64,000 nt of DNA from Chromobacterium sphagni (GTDB lineage: Bacteria > Pseudomonadota > Gammaproteobacteria > Burkholderiales > Chromobacteriaceae). Below are positions 54,310-63,659 of this stretch, in pieces. Where the stretch lies: positions 62,001-126,000 of the forward strand of contig NZ_MKCT01000072.1 in the NCBI RefSeq assembly GCF_001855555.1. The letters are read 5' to 3'. The position numbers and the translations under genes are program-made. How positions within the stretch are numbered: position 1 is the stretch's first letter; each line of letters begins with the position of its first letter. The notes beneath the pieces were generated by a model. The model did no database searches. It saw only the letters and a program-made list of their open reading frames with translations, and had not been told where the DNA came from.

Positions 54310-55842
54310 ATGAAAGCCTGGCGTTTTCTGCTGTGCGTGTCTCTGGCCCTGCCCGCGGCCAGCCATGCCGCCTATCCCGACGATCTGAAACTCACCACCT
54401 GGAACGCGATGCTGCTGCCGCAGGCCTTGTATCCCAACTATGGCCAGATGCGGCGGGTGGAATTGATGGCGGCGTCGCCCATCCTGCAGCACCAGGACGT
54501 GGTGGTGTTTCAGGAGCTGCAAGACAATGTTGCCTCGGAACATCTGTACCAGCGGCTGAAGCCGCGCTTTCCCTACCAGACGCCGGTGATCGGCCGCACC
54601 CAGCAGGGCTGGGACTCGACCGAAGGTTGGGACGCCATGAGGCCGGAAGATGGCGGCGTCGGCATTCTTAGCCGCTGGCCGATAGTGGAGCAGCGCCAGT
54701 ACCTGTACCGCACGCCGGGTTGCAGCTGGGACGGTCAGGCGCTGAAGGGCTTCGCCTACGCCAAGATCAATGTGGGCGGCCAGTTCTACCACGTGATCGG
54801 CACCCACCTGCAGTCGGAGGACGGCGGCTGCCGCAACCATGCCGACATCGCGGTGCGCCAGGGCCAGCTGCGCGAGATGGCGGCCTGGATCCAGGCGCGC
54901 CAGCTGCCGCCGGAAGAGCCGGTGATCATCGCCGGCGACATGAACACCGACCGGCATAAAACCGCCGAATACCAGGCGCTGCTGAACATCCTGCAAGTGA
55001 ACGAGCCGCGCTATGTCGGCATGCCGGACAGCTTCGATACCCGCAACAACGGCATTGCGCTGGAGCGCTACGGCGCGCGCAGCGGCGATGCGCCGGAATA
55101 CATCGACTACATCCTGCTGCTGAAGGGGCACCGCCAGCCGGCGATGTGGCACAACCTGGCGCTGGACGCGCCGTCGCCGCAATGGACGGCGCAGTCGGCG
55201 GTAGCGAAGCAGACCTATGCCTACACCGATTTCAGCGACCACTATCCGGTCCAGGCCTTCGCCTGGGCCGACGCGGCCACGCCCACCCATTCATTGACCG
55301 CCCCTGCCGGAAGTTACCGCCAGATCAGCCTGCAAAACCTAGCCAACGGCCGCTACGTGCAAAGCGCCGACAGCAACGACGGCTGGTTGAAAACCCGCGC
55401 CGCTGCGGCGGGGCCACAGGCGCAATTCAACCTGTCCAATAATTTCTCGATGCGCGACAACGGCTGCGTGCGCTCCGGCGAGTACGTGCGGCTGGAGCGC
55501 GCCGACCGTCCGGGCTGGTTCTGGAACTGGTGGGGCACAGTGGGCGGCAACCAGTACGCCTATTACACCGCGCAAGGGCCGCTGAATCATTCGCCGGAAC
55601 TCAGGCTGGTCAACCAGAGCCGACCGGACGGCTGCCTGCAGGATGGCGACGTGGTGTCGCTGAAGGACTGGGCGCGGGCGGCCGACTACTATCTCACCGC
55701 CTGGAGCGGCGGCGGCCATGCCGACCAGCTCTATCTCTGGCAGCCGTCAATCGGCGACGGCGAGCGCTTCCGCGTACGGATCGGCGGCGCGGGCCAGTAC
55801 CTGGATTGGCAGTCGCAATTGGTCTACGCCAAGCGGCGTTGA
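54310..55842 (+). CDS. secreted sphingomyelinase C-like phosphodiesterase
   Basis: 510-aa exported enzyme: signal peptide (residues 1-20, ending SHAA), then an endonuclease/exonuclease/phosphatase fold (about 25-317) with metal and catalytic residues in VVFQELQDN, GTHLQSEDGGC, AGDMNTDR and DFSDHYPVQ. It resembles bacterial neutral sphingomyelinases (haemolysins). The C-terminal 180 residues form a separate beta-rich domain that may bind carbohydrate or membrane. AAGGAT precedes the ATG. It is directly upstream of the vio promoter. Confidence 0.85.
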   Translation: MKAWRFLLCVSLALPAASHAAYPDDLKLTTWNAMLLPQALYPNYGQMRRVELMAASPILQHQDVVVFQELQDNVASEHLYQRLKPRFPYQTPVIGRTQQGWDSTEGWDAMRPEDGGVGILSRWPIVEQRQYLYRTPGCSWDGQALKGFAYAKINVGGQFYHVIGTHLQSEDGGCRNHADIAVRQGQLREMAAWIQARQLPPEEPVIIAGDMNTDRHKTAEYQALLNILQVNEPRYVGMPDSFDTRNNGIALERYGARSGDAPEYIDYILLLKGHRQPAMWHNLALDAPSPQWTAQSAVAKQTYAYTDFSDHYPVQAFAWADAATPTHSLTAPAGSYRQISLQNLANGRYVQSADSNDGWLKTRAAAAGPQAQFNLSNNFSMRDNGCVRSGEYVRLERADRPGWFWNWWGTVGGNQYAYYTAQGPLNHSPELRLVNQSRPDGCLQDGDVVSLKDWARAADYYLTAWSGGGHADQLYLWQPSIGDGERFRVRIGGAGQYLDWQSQLVYAKRR

Positions 55843-56185
55843 GCGCAGGGGCCTGGCATGTCTCATTTTCCTGATGCTGGGCCTGATACTTAGAACAGGT
55901 TGTCTCATTTTGTCAGACAATATTCTTGAGGAATAATTTTCTTTAGACTATTGTCTCTCAATTCCATATGAATTTAATTTTCAATAATTACATTTAATTA
56001 GTATTTTTTGTTCAGGACTGGATAAGGCGCGCGGCCTGCCGCAAAGGAAAAACGATAGCGGAAAAGGCGCGGCTTTCATCCTGCAGGACTGGCGATTCCA
56101 TAGCTTGACACTCCACCCACCTGATTTGAATCTTCCCGGCCGCTTGCGCGGTCCGGGCATGCAGATTGAATAGAGGGATTTCGTG
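55843..56185. other. vioA upstream region and leader
   Basis: 343 bases. The left two thirds (55870-56010) are strikingly AT-rich compared with the window. It holds a candidate promoter and CTG...CAG dyad (55883-55937), a leader of about 240 bases, and a second perfect TTGACA at 56105-56110 without a clear -10. The 9-mer CAGGACTGG is repeated at 56013 and 56084. The vioA Shine-Dalgarno is AGAGGGA at 56172-56178. Confidence 0.5.
55883..55937 (+). promoter_or_regulatory. candidate vio operon promoter with CviR-like dyad
   Basis: TTGTCA (55910-55915), 16-base spacer, AATAAT (55932-55937). CTGATACTTAGAACAG at 55883-55898 has CTG...CAG ends like the CviR box CTGNCC-N4-GGNCAG (recalled), matching 9 of 12 fixed bases, and is centred about 54 bases before the expected transcript start. 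TTGTC-A-GACAA (55910-55920) is a further palindrome on the -35 box. Binding of a CviR orthologue is inferred. Confidence 0.5.
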
Positions 56186-57442
56186 ATGAAGCATCGTTCG
56201 GATATTTGCATTGTCGGCGCGGGAATCAGCGGCTTGAGCTGTGCCACGCATTTGCTGGAATCATCGGCCTGCCGCGGCCTGTCCATCAGGATCTTCGACA
56301 TGCAGGCTGAGGCCGGAGGACGCATCCGCTCGCGAAGTCTGGATGGCAAAGCGGCGATCGAACTGGGGGCCGGGCGCTATTCCCCGCAATTGCATCCGCA
56401 TTTCCAGCGCATGATGCAAAGCTACAGCCAGAAGAGCGAAAGCTACCCCTTCACCCAGTTGAAATTCAAAAGCCATACCCAGCAGAAGCTGAAGAACGCG
56501 ATGCGGGAGCTGTCCCCCCGTTTGAAAGAGCACGGTAAGGAATCTTTTCTCAATTTCGTCAGCCGCTATCAAGGCAAGGAATCCGCTGTCGGAATGATCA
56601 AGTCCATGGGCTACGACGCGTTGTTCCTGCCCAATATCTCGGCCGAGATGGCCTACGACATCGTCGGCAAGCATCCCGAAATCCAGAGCTTCACCGAAAA
56701 CGACGGCAATCAATGGTTTTCCGCGGAGGAAGGCTTCAACGGCCTGATCGCGCAGATGAAGGACAAGGTGAAGGCCGGCGGCGCCAAGTTCAGCCTGGGA
56801 TTCCGCCTGCTCTCGGTCAGCCGCGACGACGAAGGCTATTGCCTGAGCCTGGTGGGAGAGGACGGCTGGCAACTGACCCACCACGCCCGGCATTTGATCC
56901 TGGCCATTCCGCCGTCGGCGATGGCCACGCTCAACCTCAACTTCCCCGAGGAGTGGAGTCCGTCCCGCTACGGCTCTTTGCCCTTGTTCAAGGGTTTTCT
57001 GGCTTACGACGAAGCCTGGTGGAAGGACTACAGGTTGGAAGACCAGGTGCTGATCGTGGACAACCCGTTGCGCAAGGTTTACTTCAAGAGCGACAAATAC
57101 GTTTTCTTCTACACCGACAGCGAAATGGCCGGCTATTGGCGCGCCCGCGTCGCCGATGGCGAGGAGGGGTATCTAGAACAGGTCCGCCACCACCTGGCGG
57201 ACGCGTTGGGCATCGCCAAGGACAGGATTCCCCAGCCCAGCCAGCACATCCACAAATATTGGGCGCACGGCGTCGAATTTTGCCAGGACGCGGCTGCCGA
57301 GCACCCTGCGGCCTTGCTGCACCGGGACAACGGCATCATCGCCTGTTCCGACGCCTATACCGAGCATTGCGGCTGGATGGAGGGCGGACTGCTCAGCGCC
57401 AGGGAGGCCAGCGGCATCTTGCTGCAGCGGATCGCCGGATGA
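56186..57442 (+). CDS. vioA: L-tryptophan oxidase VioA
   Basis: 418-aa FAD-dependent L-amino-acid oxidase that starts violacein synthesis by converting L-tryptophan to its imine. The N-terminal dinucleotide-binding motif is VGAGISGLS. The residues known to bind substrate in C. violaceum VioA are conserved at the same numbers: R64 (ELGAGRY), H163, K269 (PLFKG) and Y309 (FFYTDSE). The ATG at 56186 gives the family length; an adjacent GTG three bases before is less likely. First gene of the vio operon. Confidence 0.98.
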   Translation: MKHRSDICIVGAGISGLSCATHLLESSACRGLSIRIFDMQAEAGGRIRSRSLDGKAAIELGAGRYSPQLHPHFQRMMQSYSQKSESYPFTQLKFKSHTQQKLKNAMRELSPRLKEHGKESFLNFVSRYQGKESAVGMIKSMGYDALFLPNISAEMAYDIVGKHPEIQSFTENDGNQWFSAEEGFNGLIAQMKDKVKAGGAKFSLGFRLLSVSRDDEGYCLSLVGEDGWQLTHHARHLILAIPPSAMATLNLNFPEEWSPSRYGSLPLFKGFLAYDEAWWKDYRLEDQVLIVDNPLRKVYFKSDKYVFFYTDSEMAGYWRARVADGEEGYLEQVRHHLADALGIAKDRIPQPSQHIHKYWAHGVEFCQDAAAEHPAALLHRDNGIIACSDAYTEHCGWMEGGLLSAREASGILLQRIAG

Positions 57443-57454
57443 GTAGCGGGAGGG

Positions 57455-57470
57455 CTGTCCCAAGGCACTG
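57455..57470. promoter_or_regulatory. CviR-box-like sequence between vioA and vioB
   Basis: CTGTCCCAAGGCACTG matches 10 of the 12 fixed positions of the recalled CviR consensus CTGNCC-N4-GGNCAG, and its first 11 bases are the reverse complement of the site I recall for C. violaceum vioA. It lies in the 50-base vioA-vioB gap, an unexpected place, so it may be chance. Confidence 0.3.
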
Positions 57471-57492
57471 AATCCATCCATCCGGGAGCAAT

Positions 57493-60486
57493 ATGAGCAT
57501 TCTTGATTTTCCGCGTCTGCATTTCAGGGGATTCGCGCGCGTCAACGCGCCGACCGCCAACCGCAATGTCCAGGGCCATATCGATATGGCCAGCAATACG
57601 GTATTGATGGATGGCCGGCCATTCGATCTATCCCGGCCGCCTGCCGAGTTCCATCGGCATCTGCACCAATCCGGCCCCAGGTTCGACCGGGAAGGCAGGC
57701 CTGCCGACGATGGCGTGTTCAGCCTGGCCAGCGGCTACAACGCCTGCGGCAACAATCATTTCTCTTGGGAGAACGCGGTTGTCACCCATGTCCAGCCGAC
57801 GGCCGGCGGCCATGATGAGCATGACGGCCTGGTCGGCGCCAGGCTGGCGCTGTGGGGGCACTACAACGAGTATCTGCGCACTACCTTCAACCGCGCGCGC
57901 TGGGTGGACAATGATCCCACCCGGCCGGACGCGACGCAGATCTATGCCGGACAATTGACCCTCTCCCCGCGCGGCGCGACCGCCCATGCGCCGCATCTGT
58001 TCACCGCCGATATCGCCCAGGCCCATGGCGCGCGCTGGGTGAGGGGCGGGCATGTCTGCGAGCGTTCCGGCCATTTTCTGGACGATGAATTCGCGCTGGC
58101 GCGGGTGTTCCAGTTTTCCCTGTCCAAGAAAGACCCGTATTTCCTGTTCAATCTGCAGGGGCTGGATTCGGCGGCGTTGCGGCAGATGCAGCAGGCGCTG
58201 GAGGACGAAGATGTGCTGGGGCTGACCGTCCAGTACGCGCTGTTCAATATGTCCACGCCGCCGCAGCCGGACTCGCCGGTGTTTCACGATTTGGTCGGGG
58301 TGGCGGGCCTGTGGCGCCGCAAGGAGCTGGCCAGCTATCCGGCCGGCCGCCTGCTGCAGTCGGCCGCGCCGGGGCTGGGGCCGCTGACGCTGAAAATCCA
58401 CGCTGGCCAGGTTTCGCTCAATATGTGCACGGCTATTCCGTTCACCACCCGGGAAGAGGGGCCCGCGCCCGGCCGGCCTACCCACGCGCTGGGCGGCAAG
58501 CTCCCCCTGGGCGACCTGCTGCTGAAGGACCGCGCGGGGACAGTCGTGGCCAGGGTGCCGCAGGCGCTGTATCTGGACTACTGGCGCAATCACGGCATTC
58601 TGGATGTGCCTTTGCTTGGCGCGCCGTCGGGCTCGCTGGCGCTGGAGAGCGCCATGGCGCGCTGGGAGGAAGTGGACTGGGTATCGCAGTCCGATGCCAA
58701 CAATTTGTATCTGGAAGCGCCCGACCGCGCCCGCCAGCGCTTCTTTCCCGAACGTATCACGGTCAAGAGCTATTACCGCGGCGAGCACCGGCCGCGGCCC
58801 GCGATTCCTTTTCAGATTACCGGCGGCGGCCAGGCCTCCGTGGAGACGCGGCAGCGCGACGGCGACATGGAGTGGCTGGTGACCGGACAGCAGCCGGGCA
58901 TCGCCCGCATCGTGCTGGACCACGGCGCGCAGACCATCAATCTGCGCGTCCTGCCGGACGACTGGCAGCTGGACGAGGTGCCGGCGGAGCAGGTGGATTA
59001 CGCCTTCCTGTACCGGAATGTGATGGCGTACTACGAACTGATCTATCCCTTCATGTCAGACAAGGTGTTCAGCCTGGCCGACCGTTGCAAGTGCGATACC
59101 TATGCCCGGCTGATGTGGCAGATGTGCGATCCGCAAAACCGCGACAAAAGCTATTACATGCCAAGCACCCGGGAGCTGTCCCGGCCCAAGGCCGGACTGT
59201 TTCTGAAATACCTGGCCAATGTGGAGGGCGCCACCCGCTTGCTGGCGCCGGCGCCGCAGCAGCCGGCTCGCATCGAGAACAAGGCGCAGTTGGTGGCGGC
59301 GCTGAAAAAGGCGGTGGATCTGGAACTGTCCATCATGCTGCAGTACGTCTACGCCGCCTATTCCATTCCCAATTACGCGCAGGGGCAGGATATGGTGCAG
59401 GCCGGCCAGTGGAGCCAGGCGCAGTTGGAGCTGGCCTGCGGCGGCGGCGAGCGGCGGCGCGACAGCGGCATCCGCGGCGCGATACTGGAAGTGGCGCACG
59501 AGGAGATGATCCACTACCTGCTGGTGAACAATCTGCTGATGGCGCTGGGCGAGCCTTTCCATCCCGGAGAGGCTCTGTTCGGCCAGCAGGCGCAGCAGGC
59601 CTTCGGACTGGACACCGAGCTGTCCTTCGAACCGTTTTCCGAATATGTGCTGGCGCGCTTCATCAAGCTGGAATGGCCGGGCTTCATCCCGGCGCCGGCC
59701 AAGTCCATCTCCGCTTTCTACGCGTCGATTCTGCAGGCGTTGGAGGAGTTGCCCGGCCTGTTCGGCGATGCCGGCGGCAAGCAGGGCGGCGAGCACCATC
59801 TGTTTCTCAATGAACTGACCAACCGCGCGTTTCCCGCTTATCAGCTGGAGGTGTCCGACCGCGACAGCGCGCTGTTCGCCATCCGTTTCGTCACCGAACA
59901 GGGGGAGGGCGGCGCGGTGGACTCGCCGCATTTCGAGCATTCGCACTTCCAGCGCCTGCGCAGCCTTGCCGGCCGGCTGATGGCGCAGCCGGTGCCTTTC
60001 GAGCCGGCCTTGCCGGTATTGAAAAACCCAGTGCTGGAGGCGGTGGCGGGAGGCAATCTGGTGACGGACGCCAGGGCCCGCGCAGTGATGAAGCTGTATC
60101 AGAGTGGCTACGAACTGATGCAGGCGATGATGGCGCAGCATTTCGCGGTGAGGCCGTTGGGTAGCCTCAGGCGTTCCCGGTTGATGAACGCGGCGATAGA
60201 CATGATGACCGGCCTGTTGCGTCCGCTGTCCACGGCATTGATGAACATGCCGTCCGGTGTTCCGGGCAGGAACGCCGCGCCGCCGGTTCCGCGGTCTTTC
60301 GAATGCCGGGTGTTTGACGATTACAGCCTGGGTTGCCAGATGCTGGCCAAGCGCTGTCGGGCGCTGATCGACTACACGGCCGGCCTGGAGGCGGACTGGG
60401 TGGCGGTTCCGCAGCGCGAACTGCTGGACTTCTATTATCAGCACTTGATGGATTTGGCTTGTGGAAAGCTTACAAGAGAGGCCTGA
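57493..60486 (+). CDS. vioB: iminophenyl-pyruvate dimer synthase VioB
   Basis: 997-aa heme- and diiron-type enzyme (RebD relative) that couples two indole-3-pyruvate imines to the short-lived dimer used by VioE. The C-terminal ferritin-like domain (about 605-800) carries candidate metal ligands E611 (VDLELS) and E666, H669, E670 (EVAHEEMIH). The length is that of the C. violaceum protein, less one residue. GGGAG lies 7 bases before the ATG, 50 bases after vioA. Confidence 0.97.
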   Translation: MSILDFPRLHFRGFARVNAPTANRNVQGHIDMASNTVLMDGRPFDLSRPPAEFHRHLHQSGPRFDREGRPADDGVFSLASGYNACGNNHFSWENAVVTHVQPTAGGHDEHDGLVGARLALWGHYNEYLRTTFNRARWVDNDPTRPDATQIYAGQLTLSPRGATAHAPHLFTADIAQAHGARWVRGGHVCERSGHFLDDEFALARVFQFSLSKKDPYFLFNLQGLDSAALRQMQQALEDEDVLGLTVQYALFNMSTPPQPDSPVFHDLVGVAGLWRRKELASYPAGRLLQSAAPGLGPLTLKIHAGQVSLNMCTAIPFTTREEGPAPGRPTHALGGKLPLGDLLLKDRAGTVVARVPQALYLDYWRNHGILDVPLLGAPSGSLALESAMARWEEVDWVSQSDANNLYLEAPDRARQRFFPERITVKSYYRGEHRPRPAIPFQITGGGQASVETRQRDGDMEWLVTGQQPGIARIVLDHGAQTINLRVLPDDWQLDEVPAEQVDYAFLYRNVMAYYELIYPFMSDKVFSLADRCKCDTYARLMWQMCDPQNRDKSYYMPSTRELSRPKAGLFLKYLANVEGATRLLAPAPQQPARIENKAQLVAALKKAVDLELSIMLQYVYAAYSIPNYAQGQDMVQAGQWSQAQLELACGGGERRRDSGIRGAILEVAHEEMIHYLLVNNLLMALGEPFHPGEALFGQQAQQAFGLDTELSFEPFSEYVLARFIKLEWPGFIPAPAKSISAFYASILQALEELPGLFGDAGGKQGGEHHLFLNELTNRAFPAYQLEVSDRDSALFAIRFVTEQGEGGAVDSPHFEHSHFQRLRSLAGRLMAQPVPFEPALPVLKNPVLEAVAGGNLVTDARARAVMKLYQSGYELMQAMMAQHFAVRPLGSLRRSRLMNAAIDMMTGLLRPLSTALMNMPSGVPGRNAAPPVPRSFECRVFDDYSLGCQMLAKRCRALIDYTAGLEADWVAVPQRELLDFYYQHLMDLACGKLTREA

Positions 60487-60487
60487 A

Positions 60488-61777
60488 ATGCAGAAAGCGA
60501 TAATTGTGGGAGGGGGCTTGGCGGGCGGTTTGACCGCCATCTACCTGGCGCGCAGAGGATATGAGGTGCACGTGGTGGAGAAGAGGGGCGATCCATTGCA
60601 GGATCTGTCCTCCTATGTGGACGTGGTCAGCTCGCGCGCGATAGGCGTCAGCATGACGGTGCGGGGAATCAAGGCGGTGCTGGCCGCCGGCATTCCGCGC
60701 GCGGAACTGGACCAGTGCGGCGAGCCGATTGTCGGCATGGCCTTTTCAGTGGGGGGCAAGTTCCGCATCCGCGAGCTGAAGCCGCTGGAGGATCTGTATC
60801 CGCTGTCGCTGAACCGCGCCGCTTTCCAGCGGCTGCTGAACCGGCACGCCAACCAGAACGGCGTCCGCTACCATTTCGAGCACAAGTGCCTGGATGTCGA
60901 TCTGGACGGAAAGTCGGTGCTGATCCAGGGCAAGGACGGCGATCTGCAGCGTTTGAACGGCGACATGATCATAGGCGCCGATGGCGCGCACTCGGCGGTG
61001 CGGCAGGCGATGCAGAGCGGCATGCGCCGCTTCGCGTTCCAGCAGACCTTTTTCCGCCACGGCTACAAGACGCTGGTGTTGCCCGATGCGCAGGCTCTGG
61101 GCTACCGCAAGGACCTGCTGTATTTCTTCGGCATGGATTCCGGCGGTCTGTTCGCCGGCCGCGCGGCCACCATTCCGGACGGCAGCGTTAGCATCGCGGT
61201 CTGCCTGCCGTATACCGGCAGCCCCAGCCTGGCCACCCAGGACCGCCAGGTGATGAAGGCGTTTTTCCAGCGCTACTTCGGCAGCCTGTCCGACGTGGTG
61301 CGGGAGGAAATGCTGGAGCAGTTCCTGACCAAGCCCAGCAACGATCTGATCAACGTCCGCTCCAGCACCTTCAACTACAAGGGCAATGTGCTGCTGCTGG
61401 GCGACGCCGCGCACGCCACCGCGCCCTTCCTGGGGCAGGGCATGAATATGGCGCTGGAAGACGCCCACGCCTTCGTCACCCTGCTGGATCAGCATGGCCA
61501 CGATCTGGAACTGGCCTTCGAGGCGTTCACCGTGCAGCGTAAGGTGCAGGCCGATGCGATGCAGGACATGGCGCGCGCCAACTACGACGTGCTCAGCTGT
61601 TCCAATCCCATCTTCTTTCTGCGTGCCCGCTACACCCGCTACATGCACCAGAAATTTCCCGAGTTCTATCCGCCGGACATGGCGCAGAAGCTGTATTTCA
61701 CCTCCGAGCCGTACGACAAATTGCAAAGCATCCAGAAGAAACAGAACGTCTGGTACAAATTGGGAAGGGTCAACTGA
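60488..61777 (+). CDS. vioC: violacein synthase, FAD monooxygenase VioC
   Basis: 429-aa class A flavin monooxygenase that hydroxylates protodeoxyviolaceinic or proviolaceinic acid at the 2-position, giving violacein or deoxyviolacein after oxidation. GGGLAGG dinucleotide motif at the start, IGADGAHSAVR (DG motif) and GDAAHATAPFLGQG (FAD ribityl motif). The ATG at 60488 lies one base after the vioB stop; an upstream in-frame start is inside vioB and is rejected. Confidence 0.98.
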   Translation: MQKAIIVGGGLAGGLTAIYLARRGYEVHVVEKRGDPLQDLSSYVDVVSSRAIGVSMTVRGIKAVLAAGIPRAELDQCGEPIVGMAFSVGGKFRIRELKPLEDLYPLSLNRAAFQRLLNRHANQNGVRYHFEHKCLDVDLDGKSVLIQGKDGDLQRLNGDMIIGADGAHSAVRQAMQSGMRRFAFQQTFFRHGYKTLVLPDAQALGYRKDLLYFFGMDSGGLFAGRAATIPDGSVSIAVCLPYTGSPSLATQDRQVMKAFFQRYFGSLSDVVREEMLEQFLTKPSNDLINVRSSTFNYKGNVLLLGDAAHATAPFLGQGMNMALEDAHAFVTLLDQHGHDLELAFEAFTVQRKVQADAMQDMARANYDVLSCSNPIFFLRARYTRYMHQKFPEFYPPDMAQKLYFTSEPYDKLQSIQKKQNVWYKLGRVN

Positions 61778-62901
61778 TGAAGAAAATACTGGTTATCGGC
61801 GCCGGACCGGCGGGTTTGATGTTCGCCAGCCAATTGAAGCTGGCGAAGCCTGACTGGCGGATCAGCATCGTGGAAAAGAACGATCCGCAAGAGGTGGCGG
61901 GCTGGGGCGTGGTGCTGCCAGGCAAACCGGGCCAGCATCCGGCCAATCCGCTGTCCTATCTGGAGCGGCCGGAAACGCTGGACCCGCAGTTTGTGGAAGA
62001 TTTCAAGCTGGTCCACCATAACGAGCCCAACCTGATGAGCACCGGCGTGCTGCTGTGCGGCGTGGAGCGGCGCGGCCTGGTGCAGGCGCTGCGCGCCCGC
62101 TGCCAGTCGCTGGGCATAGACATCCGCTATGAATCGCCGCTGCTGTCAGAGGAGCAGCTGCCGCTGGACGACTACGACCTGATCGTGGCGGCCAACGGCA
62201 TCAATCACAAGACCTCGCACTTCACCGAGGCGCTGGCGCCGCAGCTGGCATACGGCAGCAACAAGTACATCTGGTACGGCACCAGCCAGCTGTTCGACCA
62301 GATGAATCTGGTGTTCCGCACTCACGGCAAGGATATCTTCATCGCCCACGCCTACAAGTACTCCAGCCGGATGAGCACCTTCGTGGTGGAGTGCAGCGAG
62401 GAAACCTTTGCCCGCGCGCGGCTGGGGGAGATGTCCGAGGAGGCGGCGGCGGAATACATCGCCGGCGTATTCAAGGCCGAGTTGAATGGCCACGGCCTGG
62501 TGGCGCAGCCGGGTCTGGGTTGGCGCAACTTCATGACGCTGAGCCACGACCGGTCCTACGACGGCAAGCTGGTGCTGATCGGCGACGCGCTGCAGTCCGG
62601 TCATTTCTCCATCGGCCACGGTACCACCATGGCGGTGGTGGTGGCGCAACTGCTGGTGAAAGCGCTGTGTGCCGAATCCAGTGTGGCCGCGGCGCTGGCC
62701 AGCTTCGACGCGCGCGCGATGCCGCTGGTGAAGCTTTTCAGCGAGCACGCCAACAGCAGCCGCGACTGGTTCGAAACCGTGGACGGCCGCATGCATCTGA
62801 GCAATGCCGAGTTCATGCAGAGCTTCGACGCCCGCCGCAAGGCGTTGCCGCCGCTGCCGGAGGCGTTGGCGCGCAATCTCGGCTACGCGCTCGACCGCTG
62901 A
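61777..62901 (+). CDS. vioD: FAD-dependent hydroxylase VioD
   Basis: 374-aa class A flavin monooxygenase that hydroxylates protodeoxyviolaceinate at the 5-position of one indole to give proviolaceinate, the step that decides violacein against deoxyviolacein. VIGAGPAGLMFA dinucleotide motif, GDALQSGHFSIGHG ribityl motif. The start overlaps the vioC stop (TGATG). Confidence 0.97.
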   Translation: MKKILVIGAGPAGLMFASQLKLAKPDWRISIVEKNDPQEVAGWGVVLPGKPGQHPANPLSYLERPETLDPQFVEDFKLVHHNEPNLMSTGVLLCGVERRGLVQALRARCQSLGIDIRYESPLLSEEQLPLDDYDLIVAANGINHKTSHFTEALAPQLAYGSNKYIWYGTSQLFDQMNLVFRTHGKDIFIAHAYKYSSRMSTFVVECSEETFARARLGEMSEEAAAEYIAGVFKAELNGHGLVAQPGLGWRNFMTLSHDRSYDGKLVLIGDALQSGHFSIGHGTTMAVVVAQLLVKALCAESSVAAALASFDARAMPLVKLFSEHANSSRDWFETVDGRMHLSNAEFMQSFDARRKALPPLPEALARNLGYALDR

Positions 62902-62911
62902 GGACGCCGCC

Positions 62912-63499
62912 ATGACGCAGATCCCGCCGTCCGCGCTGCCGCTGCTGCCGCAGCAATGGAGCAGCGCCTACGTATCCTACTGGTCGCCGATGCAGCCGGA
63001 GGACCAGCTCAGCTCCGGCTACTGCTGGTTTGATTACCGCCGCAATATCTGCCGCATCGACGGCCTGTTCAATCCCTGGTCGGAGGAGGACACCGGCTAC
63101 CGGCTGTGGATGTCGGAAACCGGCAACGCCGCCAGCGGCCGCACCCGCAAGCAGAAAGTGGCCTATGGACGCGAGGCGATGGCGTTCGGCACGGTGCTGT
63201 GCGATATCCCGCTGGATGACGAGGCCGGGCCATTTCCACAGTTGTTCCTGCCACGCGACGTGTTGCTGACGCACGATGCGCAATATGTCGGTCGGCACAT
63301 GGTGTTGGGACAGGAGGCCGACGCCTGGACATATCAAAGGCCGGACAAGGGGCCGTCCACGCTGTATTTTCAGGCGGGCACCGGCCTGCTGTTGCGGATG
63401 GTCACCGGCGACGACAGGCAGCATGCCTCGGTGCGGGATTTTCCCAATTTGAGCACCGCGGAGATCCCGGCCGGGATTTTTGCCGCCAACGATGGCTGA
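62912..63499 (+). CDS. vioE: violacein biosynthesis enzyme VioE
   Basis: 195-aa cofactor-free LolA-like fold enzyme that rearranges the VioB dimer by 1,2-indole shift into protodeoxyviolaceinate, the step separating the violacein from the rebeccamycin route. The core WSSAYVSYWSPM, SGYCWFDY and RIDGLFNPWSE is conserved; the N-terminal 14 residues and parts of the centre (YVGRHMVLG) diverge from the C. violaceum sequence I recall. The ATG follows vioD by 10 bases; last gene of the operon. Confidence 0.97.
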   Translation: MTQIPPSALPLLPQQWSSAYVSYWSPMQPEDQLSSGYCWFDYRRNICRIDGLFNPWSEEDTGYRLWMSETGNAASGRTRKQKVAYGREAMAFGTVLCDIPLDDEAGPFPQLFLPRDVLLTHDAQYVGRHMVLGQEADAWTYQRPDKGPSTLYFQAGTGLLLRMVTGDDRQHASVRDFPNLSTAEIPAGIFAANDG

Positions 63500-63524
63500 G
63501 GACTGAGCGCCAGCCGGGTGGCGC

Positions 63525-63557
63525 AAGGGATGGCGCAAGTTCGCGCCATCCCTTTTT
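63525..63557 (+). terminator. rho-independent terminator of the vio operon
   Basis: 12-bp perfect stem AAGGGATGGCGC / GCGCCATCCCTT with a 6-base loop, then TTTTT, 25 bases after vioE. Confidence 0.95.
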
Positions 63558-63659
63558 CATTCTGGCCGGCCATGACGGCATCCGCTGCCGCATGTGTCGG
63601 ATGTCGCCGCTGTCCAGCACGGTTGCGCCTCCCGCGCGTAGTGATGTGCGCGCTTGGCG

